NCBI GenBank assembly: GCA_013396635.1
Contig: WBMW01005507.1
Location: forward strand, 1,806 to 65,805
Length of the DNA stretch: 64,000 nt
DNA from: Penelope pileata
Taxonomy: Eukaryota > Chordata > Aves > Galliformes > Cracidae
Direction of reading: 5' to 3'
Shown here one piece after another: positions 24,732 to 37,500 of this stretch (its first letter is position 1; each line of letters begins with the position of its first letter). The translations under genes and the position numbers were made by a program. The notes beneath the pieces are model-generated. The model did not search any database, was not told the origin of the DNA, and worked only from the letters and a program-made list of their open reading frames with translations.

Positions 24732-27700
24732 AGCTGGCTGTTGTACAACTCTCCTGCTCCTTCTCCTCTCACCTCTGCCACCTTTTGCAGATAAGCAATA
24801 CATCACTCCTCTGCTATCACCCAGCCCTTCCACGGATTCAGAGATACCACTAACAGTGCTGAGATTACTGAAGCCAGTCCTTCCTGTACTGCAGGATTAA
24901 GCCAGCCCCAGCCAATTTAAAAACCTTGGACTTATCTAAGTACACTTTAAACTGTTTTTCCCCTAATCTAGGCTGGTTTTGTGTGTGTGATAGCATTAAT
25001 TGTGGCAGACGCTTACTCACCGGTTACTTTTTATTGAAGACTGGACAAAAAGGACACTAACTCTTCTTGCTTTCATTGATTGGGAGCTTTTCCTCTCTCT
25101 GAAGTAACAGACAAATCTTTAATTTTCTCTTCCTCATGTTATCAATGGGATTAAGAATCATTTCTCGTTATCCCCAAAGTCTCTTGCTAGCTGCATTGGA
25201 TTTTCTACCTTTTCCATTTAAGCTTTTCCCTTACAGATTTGAGCTACTTCTTTACAATCATCTGCGGAATCTTACATGTTATCCCGTTTTCATAGTTCTT
25301 CCCTCTGGTGTCAATAAGGAATTTGACTCAGTAAATCAGCTGCATTTCCTGTGGTCTCTCTGCACTGGGACAGTTTGCATTTCTGCCTTTTCTCTCCCAT
25401 GGAAAGCCATCAGTTCCCTGAGTTGGCTGAACTCAGCCACCTCGAAGGCCAGCTTCCCTCTGGAAGGACCACAAATGCTACTGGTCCCTCGGCAGCGTCA
25501 CCAAGTGTCACCCTCATATTTTCAGCACCTTTCTTCTTACTGGCATCAGGTGTCCCAGAGCCTCGCCTTTAACTCTTTTGCTCACCTTTTATATTCCAAA
25601 CCGGCTCTTCAATCAGCAGTTTTTAGGCCCTTGGCCAGGTCACTGTGGGTTATCTCTTCCACTATGTGTTTTCTTCTGATGTGGGCAAGACTGAATCTAA
25701 ACATATTATTCGTTTCGGGTTTGTTTTATGTATTTTTTCAGTATCAGCTTCATTTGTGCAGAACAGTTCAAGACACAGGCCATGGCAGTGGGAGCTCCCT
25801 GGCTGCACCACCCCAGCAGCCCCGTGGCTCCGTGGCCGCGCTGGGTGGCTCAGGGAGCAGCAGATAGGCAGGAGCGGCCAGGCAGCATTCTGCATTGCTT
25901 CACAGCTGGGGCTGCCAGCATAGCCTGCTGTGCGAGATAAGAGTTCCAGGGCTGTGCTATCTCTGTGAGCAGCTCAGGCTTCCACAAAGTGCTCACGTTG
26001 TGAGAGTTCAGCTTGCATTCGCAGCTCCCTGGCTATCCATCATTTCTTCCAAGGGTCGCGAAGAAGATATCATTGAGCTGGCAGTGCTGATCCTAGGACA
26101 CACCAGGGATTTCACTATAGCAGGAACTCAGCTGTAAGTCTGCTTTACACATCTGGAGCAATGGAAATAGCCTTAATTGAGGCAATAAAGCAGCTCACGA
26201 TGACATTTTCTGCCAGTTCTGTGTATCACAGAGGATATCCACGCACTGAAACACCTTAAATCATTCCTGGGCTGGAACATAAAATCAATCTATTTCAATA
26301 CGTTGTTTAAGAGTGAAGGGTTCACTGAATACTGCCTTCCACTTTCACTAGTAGGAGCTCAATGGTGCATATAGATTTATCCTGCACAAAGTTTCTGCCC
26401 CATAGGTTTTGTTTTAGCTGCCTCTGTACCCAAGTTCGGAGTGCCCATTCCCCCTGCTGCAGAATTTCCCACATAGAGCCCTGTGTCAGCAGCGAGTTCT
26501 AGGCAGGCCAGAGATCAAAGGCTTTGATCTCCATCCATCTCTACTTAACTAAAAGGAAGCCACATCTGGAGAAGTTATCTAATTCTGCAAGCTATAAATA
26601 TGTATGGTTTTGGTCCTATGTAATTAATCAAAAGGCTTAAACAGAATGCATGTGGTAACCTGCAAAGATGCTGGATGCAAACTGTAGGAACTGATGAAAT
26701 ATCTTCTTATGCATATTTCTGTGTACAGCCAAACCACCCCGTGGTTCAGCACTTTATCTTTGTTTAGAGTGAACTCAGTACCGAGGACACATGCCTTCAT
26801 GAGGCCTTAGCAATTCAGTCAGTTATTTCCACGTAAAGCGTGGTGGCAAACAGCAGTTTCCTACACAGGACCACCGCAGAGCCCTGGCTTGCAGGGCTTG
26901 GGATCAGAGCCCTCTGCATGCAGGGGCCTCAGCACTAAACCTGGAGCCAGCTCTGCTTCGGAGCCCTGAATTTTTCACTCTCAAAATCCGGACAAGCTTA
27001 TGTGTCTGGATCCCATCTCTGATTTCTCCCATTTACACAAAATCAGCCACAAATGGCACAAGGTTTAATCTAATCAGGCAGCACTTTTTACAAATGTAAT
27101 CAGGCTCCAGTGGTGACTACCTACTTTCTTCTACTAAATACAACTGATTTGATACCTAGACAATCGGAACTCCTGATTAGCTGAACATGCCACTTGTGAT
27201 TATTTTTAAGCTTGTGTACTTTTGCTGCAGCTCTTTCAAGAGCGTGCCCTTGCTTTATTTCAAGGCTGTACCTCAAAGCTGTGGAATACGTGCAGCTGTG
27301 GAACCCGATGGAGCTTGTGTTTGCAGATTAATGGCCAAGGTCTACGCTGGGAAATGGATGGATTGGCAGACGTGTCGTCTGGTTGGGAACCAGTCCCAAC
27401 AATTCTGAAGACAGACTGGAAAAATGAGTAATGAGGATCGCTCCAAAGATGCTCACAGAACAAACAAGCAAACAAACAAGCAACGCGCTCTGCCATCGTC
27501 TGCCGGCTGCGCCTATCGCAGGGCAGCACTGCCAACAGATCTCTGTGTGGCCTTCGGTTGGCAGACCCAAGACCAAATGGTGAGGAAATGACGCTCAGGA
27601 GAAAGAATTGTCTTTGTAGTCATGAGTGTCAACGGAATCATTTCGCCCTTCTAAAATTCATTTTCCACAGGGTGGGGGGAAATAACTGCAATGAAAGGCA

Positions 27701-28140
27701 AATATGGAGGAGCAGACTGGGGCAGCTCTCAGCATCCAAGTACACAGATAGTCTGATCATTAGTGTTATTTCACCTTTTGAAGAAACTCTGTTCTATGGC
27801 TAACCTTCCATAATGGGCTTTATCAATAACAAATGAATCTCACAGTGTGATGTAGCTAAGATGTACAGTTTTGAGACGAAAACCAGAAAAGCTATGTGGC
27901 TGACAAAGGCAAGAAGACTGCACAGAGTCAGAAGTAACCCACCCTCCTGCCTACCTGGTGCTCAGGACCATGGAAACACGAAGCTGGGCTGGCTGCTGCT
28001 GCTCATGTTTTCATAACAAGCGGGTAAGGTTTCACCCAGCAGCAGCAACCAGCTGTAACCACGCACTGCATCAAGACAGAGGAAAGGGAAGGAACGGAAA
28101 CATGCCCTAAGTCCAGCACTAAGAATCATCTATGATTCTA
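24732..28140. other. Noncoding sequence, part may belong to an old repeat
   Basis: From about 24.9 to 25.75 kb the sequence has the T-rich plus-strand look of a decayed interspersed element running with the adjacent reverse-transcriptase remnant, but no motif proves it. A 243-codon plus-strand frame over 25136-25867 has no recognisable domain. The rest holds nothing recognised. Confidence 0.45.
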
Positions 28141-28190
28141 CAGATGATCTTTTAGGTCCCTTCTGACCTAAGCCAATCACTGATCCTTCT
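28141..28190 (+). mobile_element. Short CR1 3' tail, degraded
   Basis: The string GATGATCTTTTAGGTCCCTT, followed by CTGACCTAAGCC, matches the CR1 3' tail in plus orientation. Only about 50 bp can be followed, so the call is moderate. Confidence 0.55.
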
Positions 28191-31100
28191 AAGCTTCTCC
28201 ACGATTTCTAGAGCAATTCTAGAGCGAGATCCACTAGACCAACTTACACAGCAAATCACTTTTCTTCCCATCATCAGAGGACACTTGAGAAAAGTCTGCT
28301 TCACCACTTTTGTCCACGCCACATCCTTGCTCCAGGCTCTGACTAGAAACCTTGTTTTCATTTATCTGCTGGCTTGCCCTGAAGTACAAGGTGCTTCTCA
28401 GGAGAAAGGGGGGAAAAAAAAAGTGAAGGACTTAGAGTCATGCTTACTCATTAGCCAGCCAGCCTCTTGGGAAAGCATCTCCTTACCTCCCTGCCATATC
28501 TAGAGCAGGATACTTGCACATCTCTCATTGGTATTCTGTTGACTCAGTATTTTTGTCTGTTCCCACCCACTGCTGGGTAATGGAAATTTGATTACTGACA
28601 GTTTGCACCACAACATAATGCTTGTAAATGAGTCCATCCATCCAACTTCTTTCATCACCTGGTTTACAGTAATTAATCATTATGAAGCGTTGTGTGCTGA
28701 CTTTGGGCAACCACTCGGAGCAGAAGAGAACTCTGGTCAGTGAAAGTCACATTTCAGACCTGCTCTCTGGGGTTTATTTCACCAGATTTTGCATGCTTGA
28801 CTGACCAAGTCTGCAGTACGAAAACCCAGGAGCAACACAGAAAGTTTAGCTCTACACTAGTTTGAAAAAATAAAATAAATCTGATATTCTAAAACTTATC
28901 CCCAGGGTTGCAAAGAAGAAACTATTTTAGTTGTATTGGATGTTTAATAATTAGTAACAAACAGGAACTGTAGAACCATCCCATCAGTAACAAACATCCT
29001 GCACCAGGGAAAGCAAACATGATGAAAAAACTCTGACTACTTAGGTGCTTCAGCAAATACACTTCCTTTACAGTGCAGCTGCCAGACCAAAGACAAAAAA
29101 AAACAACAAGAAGAAGGAGGCAGTCAGAAACAAAGAAAGAAAACTGGTCGATCTGCACGGATGTACGGGCGAACACAGTCACGCAGCAACTCCTCAGGCT
29201 AGGAGGGTAAACCTGCACTGAAACCCCTGGAAGGAAAAGGAACAGCATCCTTTCACTGGATATAATCTGAGAGTCAGCTTTTAGAGATACATCTGCCTTG
29301 AGATCATACTGATGTCTGACAGGCCTAACTTCAGGCATCACCACAGCTGCACTTTGCTTCCCTGGTCTCCTGTGCCGGGGAGCAGAGGTTTACTCCGTGT
29401 TTAATTAACGCCTGCAGGAGCTGTGGAAGAGCTGTCTTCATCCCCCATCCATGGCTTCACTCAAAGTCATTTTGCTGTTTCAGGGGAGACCCGAGGCTGC
29501 TGATAACGTGCCTTTTCCATGCCCACAACAAGCCCTGTCTGGGACTAAGCCCTAGCAGCAAGAAGGCAGCTTGTCCTTGCCAAAGGGAAGGTGGGGGGAC
29601 ATGAAACCATCTGAGACCGGCGGGGCCACAGCCACCTGCCCCGTGCATCCAGTAATTCCAGCAGGTCTGTCCAGGCTCTTGTATCAGGCACAAAGCACAC
29701 TTGCCAAGTCTTGCACCGTGTTCATCAGCTGGAAATGGCCAGAGGCCTTTGCTCTTTGGAGCTCCTCCTGGCTTCCTAGGGTCACGTCTCCAACCTGCTG
29801 GGGAAGGTCCGGGTCCCCACATGTATCACCAGAAAGACCAAGCCGATGTGAAACACCAGGCGAGTGATTTTGGCAGAATTGGAAGCTATGAAGAGGTCTG
29901 TATTTTATTTGTATATGCTCATCCATAGGAAGAAACATAAGAATCATCAAAGCAGCACAGATGGCAACCAGCCGCCGTGGAATTGCTCGTTCCTGGAACA
30001 GCTCTGCAATCCACGAGCACCGAGACACTGCTCCTAGCAAGTGGAAAATCCGAGCAGCAGGGACATCCAGGTGGGTTTTTTATACAGCACCTGAACACGA
30101 CTTCTCACTTGACTCAGGCTCTCTCTGATCAACACAGGAGGGATCACGCCCCACAGCACAACAGGGCACTGCTGTGAATGGGCCCTGCAGACACCCAGCC
30201 CAGCTCAGCATCGCTGCTGGGGAACGAGATGCTGCATTCCAGCCGCTGCGAGACTGCCAGGGACTCAAAAACCACCCTCACTTGAGCTCTGCACTTAAGG
30301 GTACTTCAGTTTATAGTTTAACCCTTCAGGAATAATGACTGAACAAGCATGCTATGCACAGGGCTCTCAGGGGAATGTCTGAAAGAATCACAAGGCGTTT
30401 ACTCATAGATAGCCCGAGCATACACGCAGAGCACTGAACACCTCCGGCACTTCCAAGCCCTCCAGATCCCATGCCGTCACTCAGCCGCTGCCTTCACTGT
30501 GCTGGATGCCTTCTGGGCTCCCTGCTCACAGGTCCTCCAGTTCCTGCAGCCCCCAGTGTGTTTGCACCCACCAGCCACATCCCCTCTTAACAGCACTTAC
30601 ATTTGTCTTTGCTGCTTCCCGCTGCAGATTTTCTGCTGCTGTCACTCCCTTACAGAGCACCGATGATCTCCTCTGCCTTTCTCCCAGGTCAGCCTGCACC
30701 CAGGAGGATGGAAGATGATCACAATCAATGACACCCAGTTGCTCCTCTCACAGCCTTTCTAACTCAGGCCTGGAGCACAGAACAAACATTTTGAAACAAA
30801 TGCCCAAGTCGTTATACAGCGAGGCATTACAGAATGCAACAGCTTCATGAATCCAGGCAGAATTCAAACATTTGATACAGATGAACGTCCTAAACATTCA
30901 CTTTTTATTTCCAGGACTTGATGCCCCAGGATTCTGGCAATTCCCTGAGGGCTCAGTCCATTCCTCACACTTGTTTTGTCTCTGCAATGTGACCAACAGC
31001 ACTTCACGGCACTTCTGTGAAGCATTTTGCAAAGTTTTCAGGCAGAGTAAAGTCACAGAATTACACACATTACCATGATCACGATGTGTACACCAGCGTG

Positions 31101-32819
31101 CTTCTATTAATTGAGCAGCCAACCAGGCAAATTCCAGTCTTGATTTTGGCAACATATTAGCTAAGAATAACTTGGGAATGTCTCACAAAGGTGCTGTCAC
31201 CTGGTGTTTACACCTGCAGAGGAGGCATCTGCAAGGAGGAGGGGAACTGGGAGGATGGATCTGTCAAGGCGAGACAGAAGGAAACCTTTCCCCTGAGGAT
31301 GAGACACTGGGAGCAAATGGAAGTAATTATTCTGGGGAGTAAATAACACCAATTCCTGTTTGAAGGACTGTTTTAGCCATAAGCCAGTGAGGAGATGAAA
31401 AATTGCCATCAGAATGAAAAGTGCTGCAAGCAGCAGAAACGCATGCAACTGAAAGGTTAGCGATTGGGTAGGAAAAAGGAGAAAGAAATGCTGCAGAATC
31501 TTCACTCTCAGCAGAAATTTAGGGAAAAACCCAACAGACTCTGTTTAAAGAAATCGTTTACAGTGATTTTCTTTACTCCTAAGTTATAGCATGCACGTTC
31601 CCATTCCAGCTGAATACAGCAGCCTTTTTGCTGATGCAGAACACATCTTACCAGTTCATTTTCAGTACAATGCACAGAGAATTAGGTGCACAATTCCTGT
31701 TAACAAGGATGGAGATCGCACACGTCTCCCTCCTTCCTGCACATCACTGAATAAATAAGGACAAGTGTGGGGCAGAGAATGCTGGACACGTAACTCCTGC
31801 TTTGGTTATCGGGAGTGGGAGGGCTACGGCTAGAATCCATGCTAAAACAGAGGAAATATGTCTCTGCTATGGCTGTTCCTCCTATCTACCATTTACAAGA
31901 CTGATGACCAGCCTCAATATGCAGCAGCTGAATACAAATCAGCCTGCTAGCTTTGTGTTGCACGAAAACATGAAAAATAAATGCCTGAATTTTACCTTCT
32001 CAGGAAATAATGCAAACATCAACACGGTCACATGCCTGGCTGCTGGTATAATCTCAATCAGGGCACAATTCAACTCTGATGGGCTTCTGTAAATAAGTAG
32101 CTGCCCTTCCTAAGCATGTGACACGGACTTCAGCACGGCTCCGCTGCCTCCAGTCCCTGCCTGACCCTCTGCGGCGATGCACTCCTGCATCCAGAGAGCT
32201 CCACAGCTGGGCCCTAAGCACTCAGCCCAGCACCATGAAACGAGCATGGCATCGGTCCTGGGCTGTGCTGGACACAGGGCCCTAAGCAGAGGCAGAGCTG
32301 GATGGTGATGGGTTGGGTGCGATGGGGTGCTGTGAGCAGTGACGTCCTGCATGGAGAGGATGCTGCTGGATGTAAGCCCTGTAACGGCAGCTTCAGAATC
32401 AGTGAATAAACTGGGCCAAATTAACTCTGGAATGGTACCCTCTAATAATGAGAGGAAACTGCTGTTGGTGTAAAGGCTCAGACAGGGCTGAACAGACACA
32501 GAGCGTGATTTCATCCTTCCTCTGCTAAAACAGAACGCGCTCGCAAGAGAACAGAGACAAAATTCAGCAGCCTGCACCGCTAAAATGCGCTGCACTTCAG
32601 GCTCTCATCAAAGCTGCTGTGGTGGCACGTCCACGTGTCTGTACGATCAGGGCACCCTGAGGTGATGCCAGCCACCAGCTGTTTCTCCTGCAGCTCTCAA
32701 GAGCATCATTCCACGCAGCCCCACGCCGTCCCTGCCTCCAGCCTGCCGCTCAGTGCCGCTATAAATAGCCCCCAGCGCACCTACCCCGAGCTCATCGCAC
32801 GCCCGCTCTCCTTCTCTGC

Positions 32820-32995
32820 CTTCCTGTTTGTTAAAGCTGTCACCGTGACTCAGATTTCCCCCATCAGATTCTCTGTGCAGGGAGACTCCCAATACATTAT
32901 ATGGCATCGCAAAGCTATTAAGCTCCTTAGGTTTCTATCACCTAAGCTGCTTAGGGTGCCATTGCCAGCGGTGATATGCTTTTGAAGATCTCGAC
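32820..32995. promoter_or_regulatory. Candidate conserved noncoding element D
   Basis: This is a compact non-repetitive island. It contains an AP-1-like GTGACTCAG, TTATATGGCA, and a small imperfect duplication (CTTAGGTTTCTATCACCTAA near CTGCTTAGGG). A regulatory role is inferred. Confidence 0.3.
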
Positions 32996-33364
32996 GTTTG
33001 AAGCAACGTCATTACAATCTAAGGTCTCAGAGCTTCCAACCACTTCAGTTGACTGAAAGGGTCTCTGTCACTTTGATGGCAACGCTGAGTGAAAATAAAG
33101 GGCCAAAATCCCAGACAAATGTCACCCACAAAACCAACAGCGAACACAGAGCTGTGACCACCAAGCCCCACGCAGGACTGCCACGCTCCCGAACCTCTTG
33201 CAGAATTCCCTGCACCCTACGTTGCCAGGCACCAATGTGCTCCCATACCTCCAGCCCACAGCTCAACCAAGACATAAAGCAAAGACCAGCAAGCAAAACG
33301 CTCTGTTGTTCTTCCGTTAAGAAACACGACAACGAAGGAAGATGCATTGCTCTGCCCGCACCCG

Positions 33365-33600
33365 TTTTAATAGATTGATAATTTCCAGGCTTTATTAGAA
33401 TTGCTGAAGCGACTTGGAACCTCACCACCACTCTAATCTTGCTTTCCAACTCCTCTAATGGCATTACTCATGTCTTCATCAAAGGCTGGGATTGTTTGTA
33501 CCACAAGTGTGCAGATAACCTGCTCGCTCGGTGACGCGGCAGACACCTGTCAGGCCCTAATAATTCATTTCCTGAATACATCCCTCACAGACTCCACGCT
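33365..33600. promoter_or_regulatory. Candidate conserved noncoding element E
   Basis: The island contains TTGATAATTTCC, GCTTTATTAGAATTGC, GCAGACACCTGTCAGG (an E-box next to a MEIS-like TGTCA) and CCTAATAATTCATTTCC. Density of homeodomain cores is high. A regulatory role is inferred. Confidence 0.3.
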
Positions 33601-34251
33601 CTGAACGTGAAGGGAGTAAAATATTCTTTTGATCGTTCGTTTGAAATATTTTCTTCACCCTTTAAAAAATGAATGTAACAGTACGCAGGCAGCAGGAAGA
33701 CAATTGAGTTGCATAAACGGATACCCAGGTTGCAATGACGTGTTGCACGCCTTACGGTGATGTAACGCGGAGGAGCTCCCCTCTCCTGGACACAGCTGAC
33801 CCTGTGTTGCTGGGTGTAGGGGTGCAGTGTCCCTGCAGATGCTGCCCAGGCTTCCACACACGGAAAACATGAAGACAGAGATAATTATCAGACTTCGGAG
33901 TCCACCCTTCTGTACGTGGACGTGCCGAGGAGCTGGCACAGGGCTACGCTGCTCCTCCTGTTGATCTCTGCAACTTCTACCTGCTTGGCATGAAAATACA
34001 GCTCCGAAGAAAGAACAAAACCACGCAGCAGTTTAATTTGTGGTACTCCAGAATACTTCAGAGAATCCTGTCAGAACTACAGAACAGCAGAAAACCAGAG
34101 GTGGAAGGGAGATCTCCGGTCCAGGAAAACCGCGCTGTGCAGGCTGGGTGTGGGGCTGCAATGCACACAGCGAGCACAGGCTGGGTTCTGACTTCAGGGG
34201 TGCATAACTCTGTCATTGCCAAACATCTCTGTTGAGCTGTTAATAGCTTTG

Positions 34252-34560
34252 ATCACAGAATCACAGGGGTTGGAAGGGACCTCCACAGACCATTGAGTCC
34301 AGCCCCCTGCTCGAGCAGCTCCCCACAGCAGGTCGCACAGGTGGGCACCCAGACAGGTCCTGGACGTCTCCAGAGAAGGAGAGCCCACCACCTCCCTGGG
34401 CAGCCTGTGCCAGTGCTGCCTCACCCACACCATGAAGGGGTTCTCGTGCCTGCTTGTGTGGAACTTCCCATGTTCCAGTTTGTGGCCACTGCCCGTTGTC
34501 CTTGATGGTTGATCAGGAGCAGTGAGGCCACTGTCCCCCTTGGCAGTCCTTAGCATTTTG
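34252..34560 (-). mobile_element. CR1 LINE 3' fragment
   Basis: The fragment starts ATCACAGAATCACAGGGGTT and continues through CTCCCTGGGCAGCCTGTGCC and GTTTGTGGCCACTGCCC, the CR1 3' portion in reverse. It is 5'-truncated near 34560. Confidence 0.93.
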
Positions 34561-37500
34561 TTATTTTCTTGTGCTTCTGTGCCCAGCGGGGTCCCACCAT
34601 CACCTGCCCAACACCTGGACCAAAAGAAGTGGGAACGATGGCACCGCACCGGCTTTGTCCCCGCTGAGCCATGCAGGTCCCTGGCCATGCCCAAAGTCCA
34701 GAATGCCGCAATCATTCCGGTATCAGCACGCTGCAAGAGCCCAACGCCACGCACTGAGAACGCCTTCACAGTGCTTTATAACACCAACACACACAAATTT
34801 TCCTCGTGGCGTTGCTTATATTGTTATGTATTTTTATCAAGGGAGCCAGCTGCAACAAGTAGAACCCTGAGACGGGTAAAACACACTTGGAGTTCATTTA
34901 AAATAATGCACTGTCTCTCTGGACTCGTACATCTTTACAAAGAAAATGGCAAGCAATCCAGAACATTCAAAGCATAACGACATTCAGATGTGTCTAGCCA
35001 TAAATAGCAACTTCTAAACCAAGAATTTGCCTCTGGAGTCTTTTCAGTAGGCCGTCAAATAGGAAATATTTAAAGGGAGGCTATGATAGCATAATTTCTC
35101 TTTGTTTGAGGCAAGGATGGAGTGAATGTGTCATAAGGCACTAAGAAAGAACAAGAGAAATCTCAGTGATCCAAAATGAAAGGATTTCATTATAGACAGT
35201 TCCTCAATCCATCTCAATCAATGACAGCTCTGTTGACCTCAGTAGTTGTGGATTTCATGACAGTTCCAACGATCAACCAATCCATCCATCAATCAATTTC
35301 CAGCACCAGATTGCACGGTTTTAGTCCTCGATTCTCTCACTTTCTGTAAGTTACCATGGATTTTCAACACCTGAGCTGCAGGACCTGGCCACGGGCCTGT
35401 GGAACATGGGCAGACCCCACATGAGTGCTCACTCCCCACTCACTGGGGACTCCTGACAGCCACCTGAGCCAAACCCAAACTTCCAGAATGGAAAAACTCT
35501 GAATGTGGAAGACTCCAGCAAGGAGGGAAACAGAGGGCTCTGCCTTTGGTGCTGGGTTACTGCTCGGTAAGGACCACCGCGGTCCCACCTCCAAACGCAG
35601 CAAGGACAGAGCAGATGAATCACAGCACAAATATCTGTCATTTCTCCTGGTTTCTTTCTTTCTATACAAGGGCAAGCACACAAACAAAATCAGTAAAAAT
35701 GGACTGAGTTCTCAAGTCTCCTTCGTATCCCAGTTAATAAAGTGCTTTGCTACCACTTAATTCAATGGAACAATTCCTTTAGGTCTCCATGGGAACAGCA
35801 TTGGGCCTATAATACTTAACCATAAGTACCAAATTCTATAAGCTGTGGCTGAAGCTTTTTAGTGTCCTTCTAAAGATCTCTGCGGATAAAGAAGTGGAGG
35901 CTCTGGAGTCAATAAAGTCAATGAAGCAGCCTTCACAGGCATCAAAAGTTCACTTCCAAACTTTTCTACAAAATACTTACTGGAATTTGGGGAAAGCGAG
36001 CACAGAGCAAACACTGTACCAACCAACACAAAGACCCTTTCAACAAGGAGGGCGAGCAGTCCCGTTGATGAAACTGGACTGAGGGTAGGGCAGGAGCAGA
36101 CAGTGAAAGGCAATCCCTCCCCAGCACACCACCAGGCCAGTGACATGTAAGCAGATCGCAGCGAGAGCTGTGTGGCTCATCATTAATTCAGAGGAGATGG
36201 CATTTCTGTCTTCTTCCCGGTTGTGGTCGGTCACTGGAGACAATCTGCCTCAGTCTGTGTGAAGCACCGCATTTCAGCACTGAATTCCTCTCGTCACAAT
36301 AGCAATAACACAAAGTATTAAAAATAGCACCATTTACATTTCTGGACATCGCATTTGTGTGGCAGAGCTCCGGACAAAATCTGAACTCAATCTTCTCTTC
36401 ATACCCAGAGAGGACTGAACAAACAGCAACGTAAGCCATGAACAAACGGCGATAACGAAAAGTTATGAATAACGCGACGCTGAGACTGAACAGCTCAAAG
36501 TTCAACGCAGGATTTGGCCAGAGACCTGCAAGCAATGGCTTAGCTAGGACACCAGCCAGCGTGGCTCCCAGAAGCCTGGGCTGACCTCGCTGTGAGCACA
36601 GAGGGTCCTGGTCGATACGCACGTGAGGTCCTCCCGTGCCCCCCGCCTGGGTGCCGCCGTGCTCCGGGGCCGGGCAGTGCCCCGCTGGGGCTGCAGCACT
36701 CCTTCCTCCCAGCTCCGCGGCTCAGCCTGTGGTATGTGTACCAAATTGGCAGCTGTCAAAATTATTCAGCTGAGAAATGAATCAGACACGGCGGTTAATG
36801 ACCCCAAATCTAAAAAACAAGGCAAGAAACACAAGATCTTTTCAGCTACGCGGGCGGAGGGCCGGTGACCGCATGCTCCAGGTGGGGGCTGGCAGGGGCT
36901 GAGCCCATCCACCTCCACCGCTCACGGGCTCCGCAGCGCGGCCCTCGTAAATCAGTCAGCACCACAATCCCATAATGCTGCCTTTATGCCGGGGTCTGAC
37001 CCGGCCCTGGCACACGTTTAAGGGCAAAAATCATTCACTTTATGACATCACTGAATTCCCGATTAAAAATATTCTCATACCGGGATTTTAAAGCGCGCTT
37101 TCCTGGACCGACACTTTCACCAGCTCAGAAAATCCCACGCTACGCGCTCTGACCCCATCCCGAAGCAGCAGGCAGCATGCCGGGTGCTGAACAACGCGCG
37201 TGTTCAGGAGCAGGGTGGTTGCTCCTGGCAGACCTGCTCAGGAACACAACATGGACACAGGCATCAGGAACGGACTCACCCAGCCACGAGGCTGGAACCC
37301 CACCACCAGCGGGCCAGCACCAACCTCAGAACCGATCCCCTGCTAAAGTCTTTATTTCCAGCGCAGAAACATGAGAGAATGACAAGAAACCTTTAGGGAA
37401 TACTGCAATTTCCCCAGCCTTGTGATGCTAATTACAGTCATTATCGGAGTCTAAAAAGTTCTGCGCGTTTTTTGTTCTCTGCTCATGGCAGCTGTGATAT

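Larger units (their letters stand above)
28191..34251. other. Noncoding region with no recognised gene
   Basis: No exon with family motifs, RNA gene or repeat was recognised. A block at about 32.82-33.6 kb is AT-richer and motif-dense and is listed separately. Confidence 0.55.

Noticed and set aside
25136..25867. 243-codon plus-strand open frame with hydrophobic stretches
   Set aside because: No domain or signal pattern is convincing. Hydrophobicity follows from T-rich sequence that may be an old repeat, and no promoter or splice structure supports it.
28922..29344. 140-codon minus-strand frame with a hydrophobic segment resembling a membrane protein
   Set aside because: The hydrophobic run comes from A/T-rich low-complexity DNA (AAAACAACAAGAAG on the plus strand).
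32110..32595. 161-codon minus-strand frame
   Set aside because: No recognised domain and no splice or promoter context.
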